Part shown: piece after piece, positions 25,001 to 34,100 of the stretch
How the letters are laid out: every line of letters starts with the position of its first letter
Numbering within the stretch: the first letter of the stretch is position 1
Assembly: GCA_026129905.1 (NCBI GenBank)
Contig: JAHCHE010000023.1
Location: forward strand, 62,001-126,000
Reading direction: 5' to 3'
From: Bryobacteraceae bacterium
GTDB lineage: Bacteria > Acidobacteriota > Terriglobia > Bryobacterales > Bryobacteraceae
Length of the DNA stretch: 64,000 nt
Translations under genes and position numbers: made by a program
The notes under the pieces: generated by a model
Databases searched by the model: none
The model's input: only the letters and a program-made list of their open reading frames with translations
What the model was told of the DNA's origin: nothing

Positions 25001-25677
25001 AGGGTGGTCGTCCGGAACTCCTGCACGGAATCGAGCGTCGAGCGGAGAACGCTTGAAAAGGCGTAGTTGTTCTGCTGCTCGTTCACGTCCACGCCGTCCA
25101 GCGTGATGTTCGCCTGGTCGCTCTTGCCGCCGTTCACCGCCCCGTTGCGCGTGTCGTCGGCGAACATCTCGCCCGTGTCGCGGATGTAGGCGACGCCCGG
25201 CTGGAGCGACAGCAAGCTCACCACGTTCCGCGCCTCGAACGGCAATTGGAGGATCGGCCGCGTGCCTACCGCGTTGCCCAGGCTCGCGTCCACGGTATTG
25301 ATCTGCGCCCCCTCGGCCTCCACCGAGATTACCTCGCTGACGCTGCCCACCTGCGTGAAGCCGATGTTGATGGTCACCGGCTGATTCACCGGCAGAGCCA
25401 CTTCCGCAATCCCCACCTGCGCCAGGCCGTTCGCGTTGGCGATGATGCGATACGTTCCCGGCTGCACCTGCGGAAACCGGTAGATGCCGACGTCGTTCGA
25501 CTTGGTGGTGAGCGTCGCCTGCGTGGCAACGTGCTGGATTTCAATAGTTGCGTTGGGTACCACCGCGCCCGACGGGTCGGTGACCGTACCTTGCAGAGAA
25601 GACGTCGCTTGCCCCCACGACGGGAGGCAACCGGCGCCTAACAGGAACGCCATCGCGATAAGGGGAGGCTTTGTCAT
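22006..25677 (-). CDS. Oar-like TonB-dependent receptor with carboxypeptidase-regulatory domain
   Basis: A 1,223-residue outer-membrane protein. I chose ATG 25677 because GAGGG lies just upstream and it begins a good signal peptide (MTKPPLIAMAFLLGAGCLPSWGQA); the frame also has an ATG seven codons earlier. Next come a carboxypeptidase-regulatory beta-sandwich (SSLQGTVTDPSGAVVPNATIEI to YRIIANANGLAQ), a plug domain (LDGVDVNEQQNNYAFSS, EFRTTTLNAGAEEGRSSGAQV), and a large beta-barrel ending RVMQFALRYEF, with the terminal aromatic residue typical of outer-membrane barrels. Family members are greatly expanded in Acidobacteriota and are thought to import large substrates such as oligosaccharides. 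It is monocistronic. Confidence 0.92.
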   Translation of the reverse strand: MTKPPLIAMAFLLGAGCLPSWGQATSSLQGTVTDPSGAVVPNATIEIQHVATQATLTTKSNDVGIYRFPQVQPGTYRIIANANGLAQVGIAEVALPVNQPVTINIGFTQVGSVSEVISVEAEGAQINTVDASLGNAVGTRPILQLPFEARNVVSLLSLQPGVAYIRDTGEMFADDTRNGAVNGGKSDQANITLDGVDVNEQQNNYAFSSVLRSTLDSVQEFRTTTLNAGAEEGRSSGAQVALVTKAGGNDFHGALYEYLRNTKTSANSYFNNAVPASDDNPSGGIERQKLNRNVFGAAIGGPIKKNRLFFFFNYEGHRYSSEESVVRTVPSANLREGIVQYLSTDGSVGTLTPADLQTRIDPAGIGVSQGVLDYFRSYPLPNDDTTGDGLNTRGYRFKSPVKTNLNTYITRWDWYADSASRHQFFFRGNYQDDSDQDVSQFPGTGRRYTFLTNTKGLAVGYNTTISPSLFSAFRYGYTRQGVEQAGGQSTPVVTFRGLDALYPDTPSLTRIVPVHTFREDMSWIKGRHQLKFGGVVRLIDNNRVNYNRSWHGAVVNASVLRGSGSELNAPVPDLDVAFRTSYRWAVANVLGLVSQVDSTYNYDASGAVQPQGAPVIREFAQEQYEFYFNDSWRLTRGLTLTAGVRWSLMPPVHETNGLQVSAIPSLGEWFNTRGQLAQEGRSQAEAGEIQYTLRDGAQGRPLYPYHKKNFAPRISLAYSPQADDGFWGKLFGGPGRTSFRAGFGMFYDNFGQGVIRFFDNYALGLSTNIPSPTSQPVASVSRFIAWNQIPSQAIQPAPPREFPQTAPPVNDVTGAVDDTIRPPYSMALNFSIGRELPRDFFVEASYVGRLSRRSLTQRDLAIPADIKDPASGQTYFGAAKQLIRLAEQDTPIENVAPIAYWENLFPDLAFDGLTATQNAYGLYADSMPDYTGALITLDALGFSRLGPWSYFNEQYLSLTAWSSIAGGNYHAGQLTLRKRFSGGLQFDLNYTLSKSLDLGSAAERTNIWTDMMINPWQPWQMKAVSDYDVRHLVNANWVAELPFGRGKKWGSGWNPVVNQILGGWQLSGLWRMSSGLPATVDNGGAWPTNWQIGGYATQDGPNPAQGVYKNAPAIAGNPGVNLFPDPGVAIESWRNTDVGESGQRNGVRGDGYFTLDMGLAKRFTMPWELHSLQFRWEVFNVANTARFDPWSASLSLGGRGSFGKYQDLLTNPRVMQFALRYEF

Positions 25678-25698
25678 TTTGCCCTCACTTTCCGGCAA

Positions 25699-25919
25699 CA
25701 GCCCTTACCCTGAATCGGGCCGCCGCCAGGCGCGGAAGCGACACGCCGGTGAACGAGCGCTCCTCGCGAGTCCCACAGCAGGAAGTACACAACCGGTCCG
25801 GTTAACTGGACCAGCAACTCCTTACCCTTGGTTGTAGCGCGGGATATCCCGTAAGGTCAAGCAGTGAGTAGGCCCGACTGGGTCCGACGCGGTAAAACCT
25901 TAACCCTGAAGTCAGGAAA
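25699..25919. promoter_or_regulatory. TonB receptor upstream region with near-palindrome
   Basis: This divergent-side intergenic stretch holds an 18-bp near-perfect palindrome at 25795-25812 (GGTCCGGTTAACTGGACC; 16 of 18 positions symmetric, centre GTTAAC), about 118 bp upstream of the receptor start. It could be an operator for a LacI- or GntR-type regulator; none is encoded nearby. Confidence 0.4.
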
Positions 25920-26504
25920 CTACCGCGCAAAGGCCGGTTCGTTGCCCCGCTTCCACTTGATGTTGCAGCCCATGCTCGGCTTCTGCCTTGCCGGGGCGGG
26001 TTCTCCGGCCAGCACGGCGTCGATAGCCGCGCGCAGATCCCGGCCGGTCACCGGAACGCCGTTTCCGGGCCGCGCGTCGTCGAGTTGCCCCCGGTAGGCC
26101 AGCCGCCGCCGCTCGTCGAGCAGGAAGAAATCCGGCGTGCACGCCGCCGCGTACGCCTTGGCCGCCTCCTGCGTCTCGTCGTAGCAGAACGGGAACTGGA
26201 AGCCCAGTTCCTGCGCCATCTGTTTCAGCTTCGGCGGCGCGTCGTCGGGATAGTTCACCGCGTCGTTGGCCGAAATCGCCACAATCCCGAGCGATTTATC
26301 GGCGTAATCGCGGCCGATTCGCGCCAGCTCCTCGCGCACGTGGATGACGTACGGGCAGTGGGCGCAGATGAACATCACCAACAGTCCCTTCTTGCCTTCG
26401 AAGCTATCGAGGCCGATCGTGCGGCCGGAGACGACGTCGGGCAGCCGGAAATCCGGCGCCTGCTCGCCCAGTTTAAGCAACATGGTGGATTCGGTGCGCG
26501 CCAT
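25920..26504 (-). CDS. Thioredoxin-fold (AhpC/TSA-like) protein
   Basis: A 194-residue thioredoxin-like protein. LGEQAPDFRLPDVVSGRTIGLDSFEGKKGLLVMFICAHCPYV contains the redox motif CAHC, and the cis-proline loop is CTPDFFLLD. The pattern (ICxHCPYV, YPDDAP, CTPDFFL) is that of the widespread thioredoxin family protein group related to alkyl hydroperoxide reductase C. The family likely reduces peroxides or disulfides; no signal peptide, so cytoplasmic. It stands alone between the TonB receptor and a divergent lipoprotein gene. Confidence 0.85.
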   Translation of the reverse strand: MARTESTMLLKLGEQAPDFRLPDVVSGRTIGLDSFEGKKGLLVMFICAHCPYVIHVREELARIGRDYADKSLGIVAISANDAVNYPDDAPPKLKQMAQELGFQFPFCYDETQEAAKAYAAACTPDFFLLDERRRLAYRGQLDDARPGNGVPVTGRDLRAAIDAVLAGEPAPARQKPSMGCNIKWKRGNEPAFAR

Positions 26505-26595
26505 GGTTGTGTTCCTTTCTCTACCTTAGCCGACCCGCCCCGCGCCGCGGAAGCCTTTGACAAGCCGCGCGCGGGAATGATACCACTCAAGCATC

Positions 26596-28161
26596 ATGCG
26601 TTACTGCGTCGCTCTTTCTCTGCTCCTATGCCTCGCGATGGCCTCCTGCTCCCGCCAGGAGCCCGCCGCGCCCGAAACCCGCGAAATCTCCATGGCCGCC
26701 CTTCAGGACAAGATCAAAGGCGGGTGGGCCGGCCAGATGATCGGCGTCAGCTACGGCGCGCCAACCGAGTTCCGCTATCGCGGCGAGATCATTCCCGAAG
26801 ACAAGCTCCCCCAGTGGAAGCCCGAAATGATCCACGAAGCGCTGGACCAGGACGACATCTACGTCGACATGACCTTCGCCGAGGTGCTCGAGCGCAAGGG
26901 CCTCGACGCCACCACGGAAGATTTCGGCGAGATGTTCAAGAACAGCCAGTACCGCCTCTGGCACGCCAATATGGCCGCCCGCCGCAATCTCCAGCACGGC
27001 GTCCCCGCCGCCGACTCCGGCCATCCGCGCCACAACATCCACGCCAATGACATCGACTTCCAGATCGAGGCCGACTTCATCGGCCTGATGACGCCGGGCC
27101 TGCCCCAGGCCTCGAACGACTACTGCTGGCGCGCCGGCCGCGTCATGAATTACGGCGACGGCATCTACGGCGGCATGTTCGTCTGCGGGATGTACTCGGC
27201 CGCCTTCTTCGAGAGCAATCCCCGCAAGCTCGTCGAGGCGGGCCTCGCGTGCCTGCCGAAAGAGAGCCCTTACGCCCAGATCATCGCCGATTCGCTCGCC
27301 TGGTCCAACCAGCACCCCGGCGACTGGACCAAGGTCTGGCAGCTCATCCAGGACAAGTGGGACAAGCGCGATCCCTGCCCTGCCGGCGCTCTGCTGCCGT
27401 TCAATATCGACGCCAAGCTCAACGGCGTCTACATCGCTCTGGGCCTCCTCTACGGCGAGGGCGATTTCGAAAAAACACTCAAGATCTCTACCCAAGCCGG
27501 TCAGGATTCCGACTGTAACCCCGCCAGCGCCGGCGGCATCCTCGGCGTCGTCTACGGCTACGACCGCATCCCCGATGTCTGGAAGAGCGGCATCCCCGCC
27601 ATCGAAGACAAGAAGTTCGCCTACACCAACCACACTTTCCGGTCCATCGTCGAAAGTTCCACCCAGCGCGCCGTCGAACTCGTCCAGCGCCACGGCGGCC
27701 AGTTCCAGGGCGACACGCTCGTCGTGCGCGTCCAGGATCCCACGCCCGCCGCGCTGGAAACCTGGGACGACTACGGTTCGCCCGTCGAGCGCATTCCGCC
27801 CACCGACAGCCGCTGGACCTGGACCGGCCGCTGGGCCCCGCAGCCCAAGAGCCCGGAACTTCGCGCCTCCTCCACCAAGGGCGCGGAAGCCACCGTCAGC
27901 TTCGAAGGAACCGGCTTCATCCTCGCCGGAACCTACCTCCCCACGGGCGGCAAGCTGGACGTCCAGGTCGACAGCCAGCCCGCGGAAACCGTGGACGTCT
28001 ACATCCCCGAAGGCGACGGCCAGCGCGGCAACGAATCCGTCTTTCACCGCTTCGGCCTCGCCGCCGGCAAGCACACCGTCAAAGTGGTCGTGCGGGGCGA
28101 ACCCTACGAAGGTTCCAAGGGACGCGACGTCGTTCTCAAGGACCTGATCGTCTTCCGCTAA
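26596..28161 (+). CDS. ADP-ribosylglycohydrolase-like lipoprotein
   Basis: A 521-residue protein with a lipoprotein signal (MRYCVALSLLLCLAMASC, lipobox before Cys18). The ADP-ribosylglycohydrolase fold follows: KIKGGWAGQMIGVSYGAP, an acidic metal motif QDDIYVDMTFAEVL, and AGQDSDCNPASAG (Asp304, Asp306), which corresponds to the second metal-binding motif. The last 150 residues form a beta-rich domain (SRWTWTGRWAPQ, VSFEGTGFILAGTYL) resembling carbohydrate-binding or esterase-associated sandwiches. Exported ARH-like proteins of this type are probably glycoside-processing rather than ADP-ribose hydrolases (inference). It ends at a GC-rich hairpin. Confidence 0.85.
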   Translation: MRYCVALSLLLCLAMASCSRQEPAAPETREISMAALQDKIKGGWAGQMIGVSYGAPTEFRYRGEIIPEDKLPQWKPEMIHEALDQDDIYVDMTFAEVLERKGLDATTEDFGEMFKNSQYRLWHANMAARRNLQHGVPAADSGHPRHNIHANDIDFQIEADFIGLMTPGLPQASNDYCWRAGRVMNYGDGIYGGMFVCGMYSAAFFESNPRKLVEAGLACLPKESPYAQIIADSLAWSNQHPGDWTKVWQLIQDKWDKRDPCPAGALLPFNIDAKLNGVYIALGLLYGEGDFEKTLKISTQAGQDSDCNPASAGGILGVVYGYDRIPDVWKSGIPAIEDKKFAYTNHTFRSIVESSTQRAVELVQRHGGQFQGDTLVVRVQDPTPAALETWDDYGSPVERIPPTDSRWTWTGRWAPQPKSPELRASSTKGAEATVSFEGTGFILAGTYLPTGGKLDVQVDSQPAETVDVYIPEGDGQRGNESVFHRFGLAAGKHTVKVVVRGEPYEGSKGRDVVLKDLIVFR

Positions 28162-28185
28162 GCCGGCCGGGATTCACCGGCCGGC
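28162..28185 (+). terminator. GC hairpin after ARH-like gene
   Basis: A perfect 9-bp stem (GCCGGCCGG at 28162-28170, CCGGCCGGC at 28177-28185) with a 6-nt loop GATTCA begins right after the stop codon. No T tract follows. Confidence 0.6.
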
Positions 28186-28230
28186 CGCGTCGCGCTTCAC
28201 CACGGCCGTGGCGTACGCTCTCAGCGTGCC

Positions 28231-28252
28231 GAGTCCACACTCGTGTGGACTC
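28231..28252. repeat. Perfect 10-bp inverted repeat
   Basis: Arms GAGTCCACAC (28231-28240) and GTGTGGACTC (28243-28252) with a 2-nt TC centre make a 22-base near-perfect palindrome before the kinase gene. Its core ACACTCGTGT reappears in the hairpin at 55236-55253, suggesting a dispersed short palindromic repeat family. It could also be an operator. Confidence 0.55.
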
Positions 28253-28374
28253 TTGTACCGGCGAACCGATGGGAAATCCGGCATAGACATGTCGTAGACG
28301 GAATCCGCCCCGCCCGCGGTTGATGCGCCGCCTCGTCGCGCATACACTGTTAAATTCGGACTCTTAATTCGCGG

Positions 28375-31002
28375 ATGTTGGACTCCGGCTTCATCGCCCA
28401 CTACGAGCTGCTCGAAAAACTGGGCGAAGGCGGCATGGGCGTCGTCTACAAGGCCCGCGACACGCGGCTCGACCGCCTGGTCGCCATCAAGGTCCTGTTG
28501 CCGGAAAAGGTCACCGATCCCGACCGCAAGCGCCGGTTCATCCAGGAAGCCAAGGCCGCCTCGGCGCTGAACCACCCCAACATCGTCACCATCTACGACG
28601 TCGATCACGCCGAAGGCGTCGACCTCATCGCGATGGAGTACGTCGACGGCCGGACGCTCGACCAGGTGATCGGCCGCCGCGGCATGAAGCTCGACGACGC
28701 GCTCAAATACGCCACCCAGATCGCCTCCGCCCTCGGCGCCGCCCACGCCGCCGGCATCGTGCACCGCGACCTCAAACCGAATAACGTCATGGTCACCGGC
28801 GCGGGCGTCGCGAAGGTCCTCGACTTCGGCCTGGCGAAATTAACCGAATTAACGCTGAAAACCCGCGAGGAGCTCGAAACCCGCACCTTCCTTAACGCCG
28901 AAACGTTGAAAACCATCGAAGGGTTTGTCGTCGGCACCGCCGCTTACATGTCCCCCGAGCAGGCCGAAGGCAAACCGGTGGACGCCCGCTGCGACATCTT
29001 CGCTTTCGGCGCCCTGCTCTACGAGGCCGTCACCGGCCAGCCCGCCTTCCTGCGCGACTCGCGCATGTCCACCCTCGCCGCCGTGCTTCGCGAAGATCCC
29101 AAGCCGCCCAGCGAGGTGACCGCCGGCACGCCGCCGGAGTTGGAGAGGATTATCGCCCGCTGCCTCCGCAAGGATCCCGACCGCCGCTATCACCACATGG
29201 CCGACGTCAGGCTCGCCCTTGAAGAGGTCAGGGACGAAGCCTCCTCCCCAGCCGCGAATGCGGCCCTGTCCCCGGTCGCCCGGTTCCCTTATAAGGCGGC
29301 CGTCGCCGCCCTGGCCGCGCTCATCCTGTTCGCCGTCTGGCTGGTTCGCCAGAATGCCCGCCCCGTACAGGTCCGCTGGAGCTTCACCCAAATCACGGAC
29401 CAGCCCGGCCCCGAGTTCTTCCCCAGTCTCTCGCCCGATGGCAAGACTGTCGTCTACGCCGCCCGGGCCTCGGGCAGTTGGGACATCTTCGCCCAGCGCG
29501 TCGGCGGGAAGAACGCGACGAACCTCACCCGCAACTCCGCGGCCGACGAAACGCAGCCCGCCTTCTCCCCCGACGGCGAGCGTATCGCGTTCCGCTCCGA
29601 GCGCGACGGCGGCGGCATCTTCATCATGGGCGCCACCGGCGAAGCGCTCCGCCGCATCACCGCCTTTGGCTACAACCCCGCCTGGTCGCCCGACTCCACC
29701 CGCATCGTCGTCGCCACCGAGAGCATCGCCCGCCCGGAGGACCGCTTCGTCCCGGTCAGCCGCCTCTGGATCGTGAACCTCTCCACCCAGCAGACCCGGC
29801 TGCTATCCAACCACGACGGGGTGCAGCCGCACTGGTCGCCCCGCGGCTACCGCATCGCCTACTGGGCCTCCCGCGCCGGCCAGCGCGACATCTGGACCAT
29901 CTCCGCCGATGGCGGCGAGCCGGCGCCGGTCACCCAGGATACCCACGTGGACTGGAACCCGGTCTGGTCGCCCGACGGCCGCTATCTCTACTTCCTCAGC
30001 GACCGCGGCGGCCCGATGAACCTGTGGCGCGTGCCCGTCGATGAACACTCCGGCGAAGTGTTGGGAGAGATCGAGCCGGTCACCACCCCGTCCTCGGACA
30101 CCGGCCAAATCAGCATCTCCCGCAGCGGCCACATCGCTTACGCGCACCAGGTCTCCACCGCCCGCCTGCACCGCGCCGCCTTCGACCCCGTCGCCGGTAA
30201 GGTCAACGGCCGCAGCGTGGATATTACCGGAGGCGCCCGCCAAGCCGTCCGCCCGGACCTCTCCCCCGACGGCGCCTGGCTGGCCTTCTGTTCCTGGGGA
30301 CGCCTCCAGAACATCCTCCTGGTTCGCACCGACGGCACGGACCTGCGACAGTTGACCGACGATCCCTATTTCGACCGCGGCCCCCGCTGGTCGCCGGACC
30401 AGTCGCAGATCGCCTTCTTCAGCAACCGCAGCGGAAGAAACGAGATTTGGGTGGTGCGTCCCGACGGCAGCGGTCTCCGCCAGGTCAGCAACGTCGCCTC
30501 CAACGCCGTCTGGCCCGTCTGGTCGCCCGACGGCAAACGCATGGTCTACACGGCATTCGGCGCGGGCCGGAGTTCGTTTCTCGTCGAGGACGTTTCCCAG
30601 GCCGCGGAGCAGACGCCGCGCCAACTGCCTGCCCCCGGCGCGAAGGAGGCCTTCAACGCCTGGCATTGGTCGCCCGACGGCGAAAAGCTTTCCGGCTTCC
30701 TGCAACATGAGGACGGCGGCTTCACCGGCATCGCCGCCTATTCGTTGAAGACAGGCGCTTATACCCGCCTCACCTCGTTCGGCCTCGACCCGGTCTGGCT
30801 CAGCGACAGCCGCCGCCTGCTCTTCACGCACAAAGGAAGGATCTGGCTGGCCGGTCCCGATAATGGCGAGGCCCGCGAGGTCCTCTCGGCCGCTCCGAGC
30901 GAAGTGGCCCCGCGCGGCTTCGCCATCTCCCGCGACGACCGCGCGATCTACTTCAGCCTCGCCGCCACCGAATCCGACATCTGGCTCGCCCAGAGCAACT
31001 AA
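28375..31002 (+). CDS. Transmembrane Ser/Thr protein kinase with PD40 beta-propeller
   Basis: An 875-residue signalling protein. The cytoplasmic kinase domain (residues 8-270) has LGEGGMGVVYKA, the ATP lysine in VAIK (Lys39), the catalytic loop HRDLKPNN (130-137), DFG (Asp150), and AYMSPEQAEG. A single transmembrane helix lies at about 305-325 (AAVAALAALILFAVWLV). The rest is a periplasmic TolB/PD40-type propeller with repeated SPDGxxIAF motifs. This kinase-PD40 architecture is characteristic of Acidobacteriota. The last 53 bp of the gene before the stop codon's final bases are repeated exactly 4.95 kb downstream. Confidence 0.93.
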   Translation: MLDSGFIAHYELLEKLGEGGMGVVYKARDTRLDRLVAIKVLLPEKVTDPDRKRRFIQEAKAASALNHPNIVTIYDVDHAEGVDLIAMEYVDGRTLDQVIGRRGMKLDDALKYATQIASALGAAHAAGIVHRDLKPNNVMVTGAGVAKVLDFGLAKLTELTLKTREELETRTFLNAETLKTIEGFVVGTAAYMSPEQAEGKPVDARCDIFAFGALLYEAVTGQPAFLRDSRMSTLAAVLREDPKPPSEVTAGTPPELERIIARCLRKDPDRRYHHMADVRLALEEVRDEASSPAANAALSPVARFPYKAAVAALAALILFAVWLVRQNARPVQVRWSFTQITDQPGPEFFPSLSPDGKTVVYAARASGSWDIFAQRVGGKNATNLTRNSAADETQPAFSPDGERIAFRSERDGGGIFIMGATGEALRRITAFGYNPAWSPDSTRIVVATESIARPEDRFVPVSRLWIVNLSTQQTRLLSNHDGVQPHWSPRGYRIAYWASRAGQRDIWTISADGGEPAPVTQDTHVDWNPVWSPDGRYLYFLSDRGGPMNLWRVPVDEHSGEVLGEIEPVTTPSSDTGQISISRSGHIAYAHQVSTARLHRAAFDPVAGKVNGRSVDITGGARQAVRPDLSPDGAWLAFCSWGRLQNILLVRTDGTDLRQLTDDPYFDRGPRWSPDQSQIAFFSNRSGRNEIWVVRPDGSGLRQVSNVASNAVWPVWSPDGKRMVYTAFGAGRSSFLVEDVSQAAEQTPRQLPAPGAKEAFNAWHWSPDGEKLSGFLQHEDGGFTGIAAYSLKTGAYTRLTSFGLDPVWLSDSRRLLFTHKGRIWLAGPDNGEAREVLSAAPSEVAPRGFAISRDDRAIYFSLAATESDIWLAQSN
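30948..31000 (+). repeat. 53-bp direct repeat, copy 1
   Basis: The 3' end of the kinase gene (encoding YFSLAATESDIWLAQSN and the first base of the stop) is identical, base for base, to 35899-35951. This copy is followed by AATAACG, giving a TAA stop. Confidence 0.95.
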
Positions 31003-31152
31003 TAACGAGAGCTGCTCGCGCCACCCATCCGCTTGCGCCAGCCGGCCCCCTCCGACACAAGATCAAGCTTTCGCTCAAAGGCTTTCGCAACCTCACGAAT
31101 CCATTCCCTTGCCATTAGAAGATAAACAGGATCTAATATCGTAGAGGTATAA

Positions 31153-34100
31153 ATGATGCCGCGCCTCCTCCCTTTCACCATGGTTGGCGTGTACCTCTGC
31201 GCCGGTGCGAGTGCGGCGCAGTCGCAACCTCAGGATTCCTTGATCTTCCGCGTTAGAGGTCAGGACCATGTGGTCCAGAACAAGATGGTCCAGACCCTGC
31301 GAAGCGCCTGGGCTGCTCAGAAACCTGCTACGGAACAGATGTGGAAGGACGCCGTCAACAATGGCGGGAAAAAGACGTGGGAAGGCCACGTTTGGATTTT
31401 CATTGGAATCATACCTGTGCCGGTCCCATACAGCTACACCGTGCAGTGCAGCGATACTTCGGTCTCCATTCCGGATTTACCCAATATCACGCTAAGCCGG
31501 GGTTCCGCCACCAACACATTGGAGTTCCAGGCCGCCGTGACACTCAATTGGACAACCCACCTTCGCGGCAGCAACGGCTCGGTTCATGCCGACGCAAGCT
31601 TCACTACCGTGATCAAGGTCAACGGCGTGGCGGAACTGAAGCGGGACCAGACCGGGTACTATTTGCAGATCACCAGCGCGACGTCCGATGTGGCGACTAA
31701 CACGAATGGCAGCATAACATTTACCGTCAATATTTTGAACATCGGGACGTTGTCGTTTACGTGGCAGAAGCTCGATCTGTTGCTGAAGGCAGACATTGAC
31801 AAGAAAGTAAAGAAGAGACTCGGCGACGAACTCGGCAAACCGATCGTAACGAAAGCGTACTACCTGGCGGACCTGTTCGCCTACCTCAAGCCCGGCGTTA
31901 ACCCCCTAGTGGAGGCGCTGCTATTTCCCATCTATTCTTATCTTTCAGAGCGAGGCAAGATTGCCTACTCCCTGTTGAGCGAAAAGGGCGTCCCGGTTGT
32001 GGAGCTCGTGTTCGGAAATCCGATCGCAGGAGCCTGGCAAGCCGAGAAGACGCAGCACCCGCGTCTTTTGTACACGGCCGCTGAGCGGAGCCAGATCAAG
32101 GCGAAGCGCGGCGCGAATGTGACCAAAGATCTGTATTCCGCCATCAAGACTCTCGCGGCCGAAAATCCGGCCTTCGGGGTTGCCGGCCCCGACGGTCTCC
32201 TCTCGGTCGAAGAATGGGGGAAGGAGGTCAGGAACGCCCAAATTGCCGTTGCGGCCTCCGTCGTCTACGACCTGGACGCAAACCCAGCGGCCAAAGAGCA
32301 AGCGCTCACGGTCTTGCTCAACTTCAGAGACAAAGTCCCCGATCCCCTCTTTACTCCTGCGTGGGGTTTCAAGAGCCTCTATACGGCCGAAGTCCTGCTT
32401 GATCTATGCCAGGCGTACGATCTCCTGCGGGGCGCCGGTGTTGCCGCCAATCCTGCCATAGAAGCAAAGCTCAGGAACCTTCGAAACGTCACGTATCTCC
32501 AGACGCATATCTGGAACCTTATCGCGAACCTGAACATCGCCGTCCGGAACGCCGCCGCCCTGGGCGCCTCCGCCATCCTGTTCAATCGGGAGGCGGACGC
32601 ATATGAAAACATCAGTCTGGCAATGTCGGTGATGTGGCAAAAACTGGGGCTTGCGTCGGCAGGCGCATTTCTGGACGTGGCCCAGTTCACCAAGGCCAGC
32701 GAGGGGGGAGGCTATTCCGAAGGCCCGGGTTACCTCGATTACGCCGCCGAACTTTACCTGCCGTTCATGTGGTCTTACAATCGGTTCGCCGGCGGCGCAA
32801 CTACAAGTCCGGGCGCTTTCATTTATAACGACTGGGTGAATCAATATGCGATCGCGGCGCCGGACTTGCTGACCAGCGAGAGAGTCCGGCGCATCCACGA
32901 GTGGGGTCTCCGAATCTCACTTCCCGATGGAAGCCGGCCACCGCTGAAAGATTCCAATCCCGGCGCGTCGGGTTTCTCCGGACTTCTGGCGAACGCGATC
33001 GCCACCCCCAATCCGATCCTGAGGTCGGTCTGGGCATGGGACTTCGAGCGAAGCGGCTACCCCGTTGGCCGCCGCCTGGTGGACGCCTTCGTCAGCTTCG
33101 ACCCCGCGGTTCTCAACACCGCCATGGACCCGTCCTCTTTGTACCCCAGCCCAACGATGGTCATGCCCGACACCGGCAACGTCGTCTTCCGCAGCGGCTG
33201 GGGCGTCAACAGCCTTTACATGCACGTGCTCGCCGATTCCAACTGGCGCGCCGGGGACGTGGTTGGCGGCATGCGGTACCCGACCCACCAACAGGAAGAC
33301 AACACCAGCTTCCTGATTCACGCTTACGGCAGTCCGCTGGCGATCGACAGCGGCTATGGTCATTCGTCTGTCAGTGAGGCCGTCTCTAAAGGACAGAATC
33401 ACAATCTGGTGCTCGTCGACGGCAAAGGTCCTCCAAGCGCGACCGAGGCGGCTGTAAGGGCATTCAAAGAAACTCGCTTTGTAGATTATGCTCAGGTTTC
33501 CGCCGCGTATCAGAACGCTGCTTTCGAGCGGCACGCCTTGCTTGTCGGCGACCGCTACTTCGTCGTTGTCGACGAAATCTCATCAAGCATCAGCCACCAG
33601 TACGATTGGCGCTTCCATGGACACGGGCAGTTTTCGGCGGCAGAGAAGGGCGGTATGTGGGCAGCGCCAGGCGGCCAAAGGATTCTGCTGAGACTCGCCA
33701 ATACTAGTCCCAACAGCGTCGATGCGTTTCTTACCGAACAGGCGCCCCATTACTGGGCCTCGCCTGGCGCTCCCGGACAGCCTGGATACCACCATACCGC
33801 CCTGTCGGGCCGTGAGACGGCTGCCGGCAACATCAAATTCCTGGCCGTGCTGTTACCGGCAGGGGCGGCCGATCCGCTTCCATCAGTCGCTGAGTTCTCC
33901 GAAGCCGGGGCTTTCACCGCCGCGAAAATTGCATTTGCCGATCACACCGACATCGTCGTCGTCAGGCATCCTGGTCGGACCAGAAGCTACACTCTGCGTG
34001 GGTCGGCCACCGGAGTGGACGATATCTACACGGATGCCCAGTTTGCGGTACTGCGAATTTCCAACTCAAACAAGAAAATGGCGGGCCTGTTTGCACGCGA

